Assembly: GCA_020053155.1 (NCBI GenBank)
Contig: JAGVNS010000152.1
Span: 1 to 9,728, forward strand
Length of the DNA stretch: 9,728 bases
Direction: 5' to 3'
Origin: Nitrososphaerota archaeon
GTDB taxonomy: Archaea; Iainarchaeota; Iainarchaeia; Iainarchaeales; VGJJ01
A model generated the notes under the pieces. The model did no database searches. It was given only the letters and a program-made list of their open reading frames with translations, and was not told the DNA's origin. Position numbers and translations under genes: made by a program. Below, piece after piece: positions 7,921 to 9,728 of the stretch (position 1 is its first letter; every line of letters starts with the position of its first letter).

Positions 7921-7993
7921 TTCCCAAAATGAAAAGGTCTAAAGGGGTTCGAGCTAGGTTTGGATGAGACAAGACTTTTTGGTATTAAATGCG

Positions 7994-8422
7994 TTAATCG
8001 CCAGTCGCATAAACCGATTGGTCTAATTCGATTATTATTACATCTTCATCGGCCAACAGTTTTTGAAACCCGGATAACGTAACCGTTCCAGCCAAAATGG
8101 GGGAATTTTCAAGTTGGTACGTAAGGGTAAAATCTTCCGGGCCCAATTTTGCGAGGACCCTATCCTGAATCTTCTTTATTTCCTCTTTTTTTAGGTCCAA
8201 ATTTTGGGCATACGTGGGAGACGTGTACTCGTTTCCTTTGAGCGTCACAATAATAGAAGCATTTCCATTAGCGTTTATTTTTTTCAGAATATCGGGAGTT
8301 TCCATCCCTTTTTGGGACGCTTTCCATTCGTCCCAATTTCGGATGCTTGTTCCTTCTACGCATCCGCTGAAAAACAATATCAGAACGATTCCCGCGATAA
8401 TGAGCACTGGTTTCGAGGGCAT
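7994..8422 (-). CDS. Small lipoprotein resembling a free-standing subtilisin propeptide (I9-like inhibitor)
   Basis: A 142-aa protein with a short N-terminus, hydrophobic helix (6-18) and lipobox-like FFSGC placing the lipidated cysteine at Cys21, so it should be tethered outside the cytoplasmic membrane. After a linker, residues about 54-140 follow the pattern of S8 propeptides/I9 inhibitors: a first strand ASIIVTLKG, a helix with IKKIQDRVLAKL, a middle strand FTLTYQLENSP, a GFQKLLADEDV turn, and a final strand IIIELDQSVYA. In that family the domain assists folding of the protease and inhibits it until cleaved. Here no protease domain follows, and it lies between a threonine synthase and a secreted metalloprotease, with a secreted subtilisin nearby. 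A role as inhibitor or folding helper is inference from fold pattern. The ATG is supported by a TATA-like element 27 nt upstream. Confidence 0.8.
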   Translation of the reverse strand: MPSKPVLIIAGIVLILFFSGCVEGTSIRNWDEWKASQKGMETPDILKKINANGNASIIVTLKGNEYTSPTYAQNLDLKKEEIKKIQDRVLAKLGPEDFTLTYQLENSPILAGTVTLSGFQKLLADEDVIIIELDQSVYATGD

Positions 8423-8443
8423 AACTATTTCCTGAAAGAATAG

Positions 8444-8455
8444 CGAATAAAAAGG
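8444..8455 (-). promoter_or_regulatory. TATA-like element of the lipoprotein gene
   Basis: The minus strand reads CCTTTTTATTCG, centred about 27 nt upstream of ATG 8422. The sequence is a weaker TATA match than those of the ATPase and metalloprotease genes, but the spacing is the same. Confidence 0.45.
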
Positions 8456-8497
8456 ATTCTAAAATGGAAGGGAAAAGGGGTTTCGTCCGAGTGGAGG

Positions 8498-8505
8498 AAA
8501 AAAAA
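8498..8505 (-). terminator. Oligo-T terminator after threonine synthase
   Basis: Eight consecutive T on the minus strand directly follow the TAG stop of threonine synthase, with no hairpin needed. Archaeal RNA polymerase terminates efficiently on such runs. It would separate threonine synthase from the lipoprotein gene, which has its own TATA-like element. Confidence 0.6.
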
Positions 8506-9468
8506 CTACTCTTTCAACCCGTGCCCACAGAGGAGAACGATTGTAGTCCCTTTCCATAGATGGTTTTCTACTACCGCCTGTACCGCCGCTCCAGAGTATT
8601 CGGAGTACAATCCTTCTTTTCTCGCCAGGCTCAATTTGGCCCTTTTCATTTCGGCTTCGCTGACGGAAAGTATTTTTCCATTGGTTTGTTTTACCGCCAT
8701 AAGCGCTTCCAACCCATACACGGGATTCCCACACTCAATCGCCCCCGCAATGGTTTGGGGGTTTTGGATGGGAACAAATCGCATTGTATTATTTTTCCAC
8801 GCTTTTTCAAGCGGAGAACAGTTTTGCGCCTGCACCCCTATCAATTTAGGCACTTTTTTTACCATTTTAGTTTGAATCATTTCAACAAATGCTGCGTGGA
8901 GCGCCGTGATGAGGGTACCGTTTCCAATGGGAACAATAATCTGATCCGGGACTTTTCCATTGAGTTGTTCGACAATCTCAAACGCAATGGTTTTCTGCCC
9001 CTCCATGCGTAAGGGGTAGTCGCCGGTCAGCATTATTTTTGGATTATGGGCGTTCATTTCCCAGGTTTTTTTGAGGGCATCCTGGTAATCCCCTTTCACT
9101 TTAACGAGTTTCGCTCCATATGCTTCAATTTGTCTCATTTTGTTCAGCGGAACGTGATGGGGAATGCAAATGGTAGCGTGAATCCCCGCTCGTGCGGCAT
9201 ACGCGGAGATGCTCGCACCCATGTTTCCCGTACTCGCACACACTACTTTTTTGTATCCATTGAAAAGAGCATGCGATATTTCAACGGTGGAACCGCGGTC
9301 CTTGAAACTTCCAGTAGGGTTTTCGAATTCGAGTTTATAAAAAATATTTTTTCGTTTCACGCTTTCAATAAGGGAGGTGTTTCCCTCATTCATGGAAACG
9401 ATTTTTCCAGTTGGAGGAACGGGAAGGAACGTTTCCCACCTCCAAATACCTGCAGGGGAAGTTTTCAT
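8506..9468 (-). CDS. thrC: Threonine synthase, short form lacking the N-terminal zinc-ribbon segment
   Basis: PLP-dependent fold-type II enzyme that converts O-phospho-L-homoserine to L-threonine and phosphate in the cytoplasm. Visible motifs: GIWRWETFLP near the N-terminus (7-16), typical of archaeal-type threonine synthases; NEGNTSL (27-33); the PLP lysine Lys56 in NPTGSFKDRG; substrate/PLP loop STGNMGAS (79-86); the glycine loop PIGNGT (180-185); and the C-terminal GHGLKE. At 320 aa it is shorter than the roughly 350-400 aa usual for archaeal relatives, because it begins just before GIWRW and lacks the cysteine-rich ribbon often found ahead of it. No extension is possible: a TAA lies in frame 13-15 nt upstream, and a TATA-like element sits 26 nt from ATG 9468. 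Paralogues such as cysteate synthase share these motifs, so the exact substrate is likely rather than proven. Confidence 0.9.
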   Translation of the reverse strand: MKTSPAGIWRWETFLPVPPTGKIVSMNEGNTSLIESVKRKNIFYKLEFENPTGSFKDRGSTVEISHALFNGYKKVVCASTGNMGASISAYAARAGIHATICIPHHVPLNKMRQIEAYGAKLVKVKGDYQDALKKTWEMNAHNPKIMLTGDYPLRMEGQKTIAFEIVEQLNGKVPDQIIVPIGNGTLITALHAAFVEMIQTKMVKKVPKLIGVQAQNCSPLEKAWKNNTMRFVPIQNPQTIAGAIECGNPVYGLEALMAVKQTNGKILSVSEAEMKRAKLSLARKEGLYSEYSGAAVQAVVENHLWKGTTIVLLCGHGLKE

Positions 9469-9579
9469 CCTACAAGGGTTTTATTTGACTTAATAAGTGT
9501 CTGGTGACATGGTCTATTTCCCTTTGAAAGGGGCGGGTTATACATACTTATTTTAGTATCCTCAAACCATTCCAGTTGC
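9469..9579. promoter_or_regulatory. Divergent promoter region between thrC and the right-edge gene, with short inverted repeats
   Basis: For thrC the minus strand has ACTTATTAAGT (9488-9498) centred about 26 nt from its ATG. For the plus-strand gene CTTATTTTAG (9547-9556) lies about 28 nt from ATG 9580. Several inverted repeats are packed here: ACTTA-A-TAAGT (9488-9498, over the thrC TATA), TGTC-N4-GACA (9498-9509), CCCTTT-G-AAAGGG (9520-9532, midway), and ATACT-N6-AGTAT (9544-9559, over the plus-strand TATA). They could bind a shared regulator, but short palindromes also arise by chance. Confidence 0.45.
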
Positions 9580-9728
9580 ATGTCCCTCAAAAGAGTTAAG
9601 CGTAAAGATGTCCTTTCCAGCCGTCAACGGGCCCAGAGGAGGGGGGTCCTTTTCGTGCACGCTATTTCCCCGGTTGCCATTCCAGGAAAAACAATCGACG
9701 TTCGTTCACGCTTGGCTCCGCTTCTCAA
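9580..9728 (+). CDS. Partial gene of unknown function running off the right edge
   Basis: An open frame of 49 codons from ATG 9580 to the window end without a stop. The visible N-terminus begins MSLKRVKRKDVLSSRQ and is strongly basic (many Lys/Arg in the first 22 residues), followed by a short hydrophobic stretch (LFVHAISPVAIPG). I do not recognise the family. There is no clear signal peptide. Support comes from a TATA-like element about 28 nt upstream, the lack of any convincing gene on the opposite strand, and a divergent position relative to thrC. The basic start could mean RNA or DNA contact, but that is a guess. Confidence 0.45.
   Translation, partial: MSLKRVKRKDVLSSRQRAQRRGVLFVHAISPVAIPGKTIDVRSRLAPLL

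Noticed and set aside
7889..7972. N-terminal extension of the metalloprotease to a TTG at 7972
   Set aside because: The extension crosses the TATA box at 7908-7920, and the MDxSMK start is conserved in the S8 protease.
8459..8734. Minus-strand 91-codon frame overlapping the thrC 3' end
   Set aside because: Shifted-frame shadow of thrC with no promoter and no recognisable motif.
8560..9507. Plus-strand frames of about 150 codons over thrC
   Set aside because: Antisense to a gene with all threonine synthase motifs; sequences are low in protein-like character.
1..9728. tRNA or rRNA genes, CRISPR arrays, insertion sequences, toxin-antitoxin or defence cassettes
   Set aside because: No cloverleaf, regularly spaced repeats, transposase motifs or paired terminal inverted repeats were seen. 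The ATPase alone is not evidence of a defence system.

Overview
The window reads as a piece of an archaeal chromosome. Every complete gene on the minus strand has an A/T-rich TATA-like element centred about 24-28 nt upstream of its start codon and no convincing Shine-Dalgarno sequence. That is the geometry of archaeal promoters driving leaderless mRNAs. The protein content fits: an FG-GAP-decorated secreted subtilisin, a small lipoprotein, an AAA_14/DUF4143 ATPase and a fold-type II threonine synthase. A DPANN-type or similar uncultivated archaeon is my inference; the lineage cannot be fixed from the sequence alone.

Layout, left to right. Positions 1-4472 (minus) hold the first 1490 codons of a giant secreted S8 protease whose 3' end lies beyond the window. 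Its promoter at about 4493-4505 abuts a short relic of the C-terminus of a second threonine synthase (4504-4560). An ATPase gene follows (4617-5792, minus) with its own TATA box. A 242-base spacer (5793-6034) carries a hairpin, a direct repeat and a T-rich tract. Next come a secreted gametolysin/metzincin-like zinc metalloprotease (6035-7888, minus), a lipoprotein resembling a free-standing subtilisin propeptide/I9 inhibitor (7994-8422, minus), and threonine synthase (8506-9468, minus) followed by an eight-T terminator. A divergent promoter region separates it from a partial plus-strand gene of unknown function that runs off the right edge (9580-9728).

The middle of the window is a proteolysis locus facing the cell exterior: two secreted proteases of unrelated catalytic type, plus a lipid-anchored protein resembling the domain that folds and inhibits subtilisins. 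The two proteases are unrelated in their bodies but share a 35-residue N-terminal leader that is about 81% identical at DNA level and stops abruptly, so one appears to have acquired the leader from the other or from a common donor. The thrC-like scrap just upstream of the subtilisin, and the intact thrC upstream of the lipoprotein/metalloprotease pair, suggest that the locus has been partly duplicated and then eroded. The ATPase now sits where the body of the second thrC would have been. Threonine synthase and the ATPase have no obvious functional tie to the proteases.
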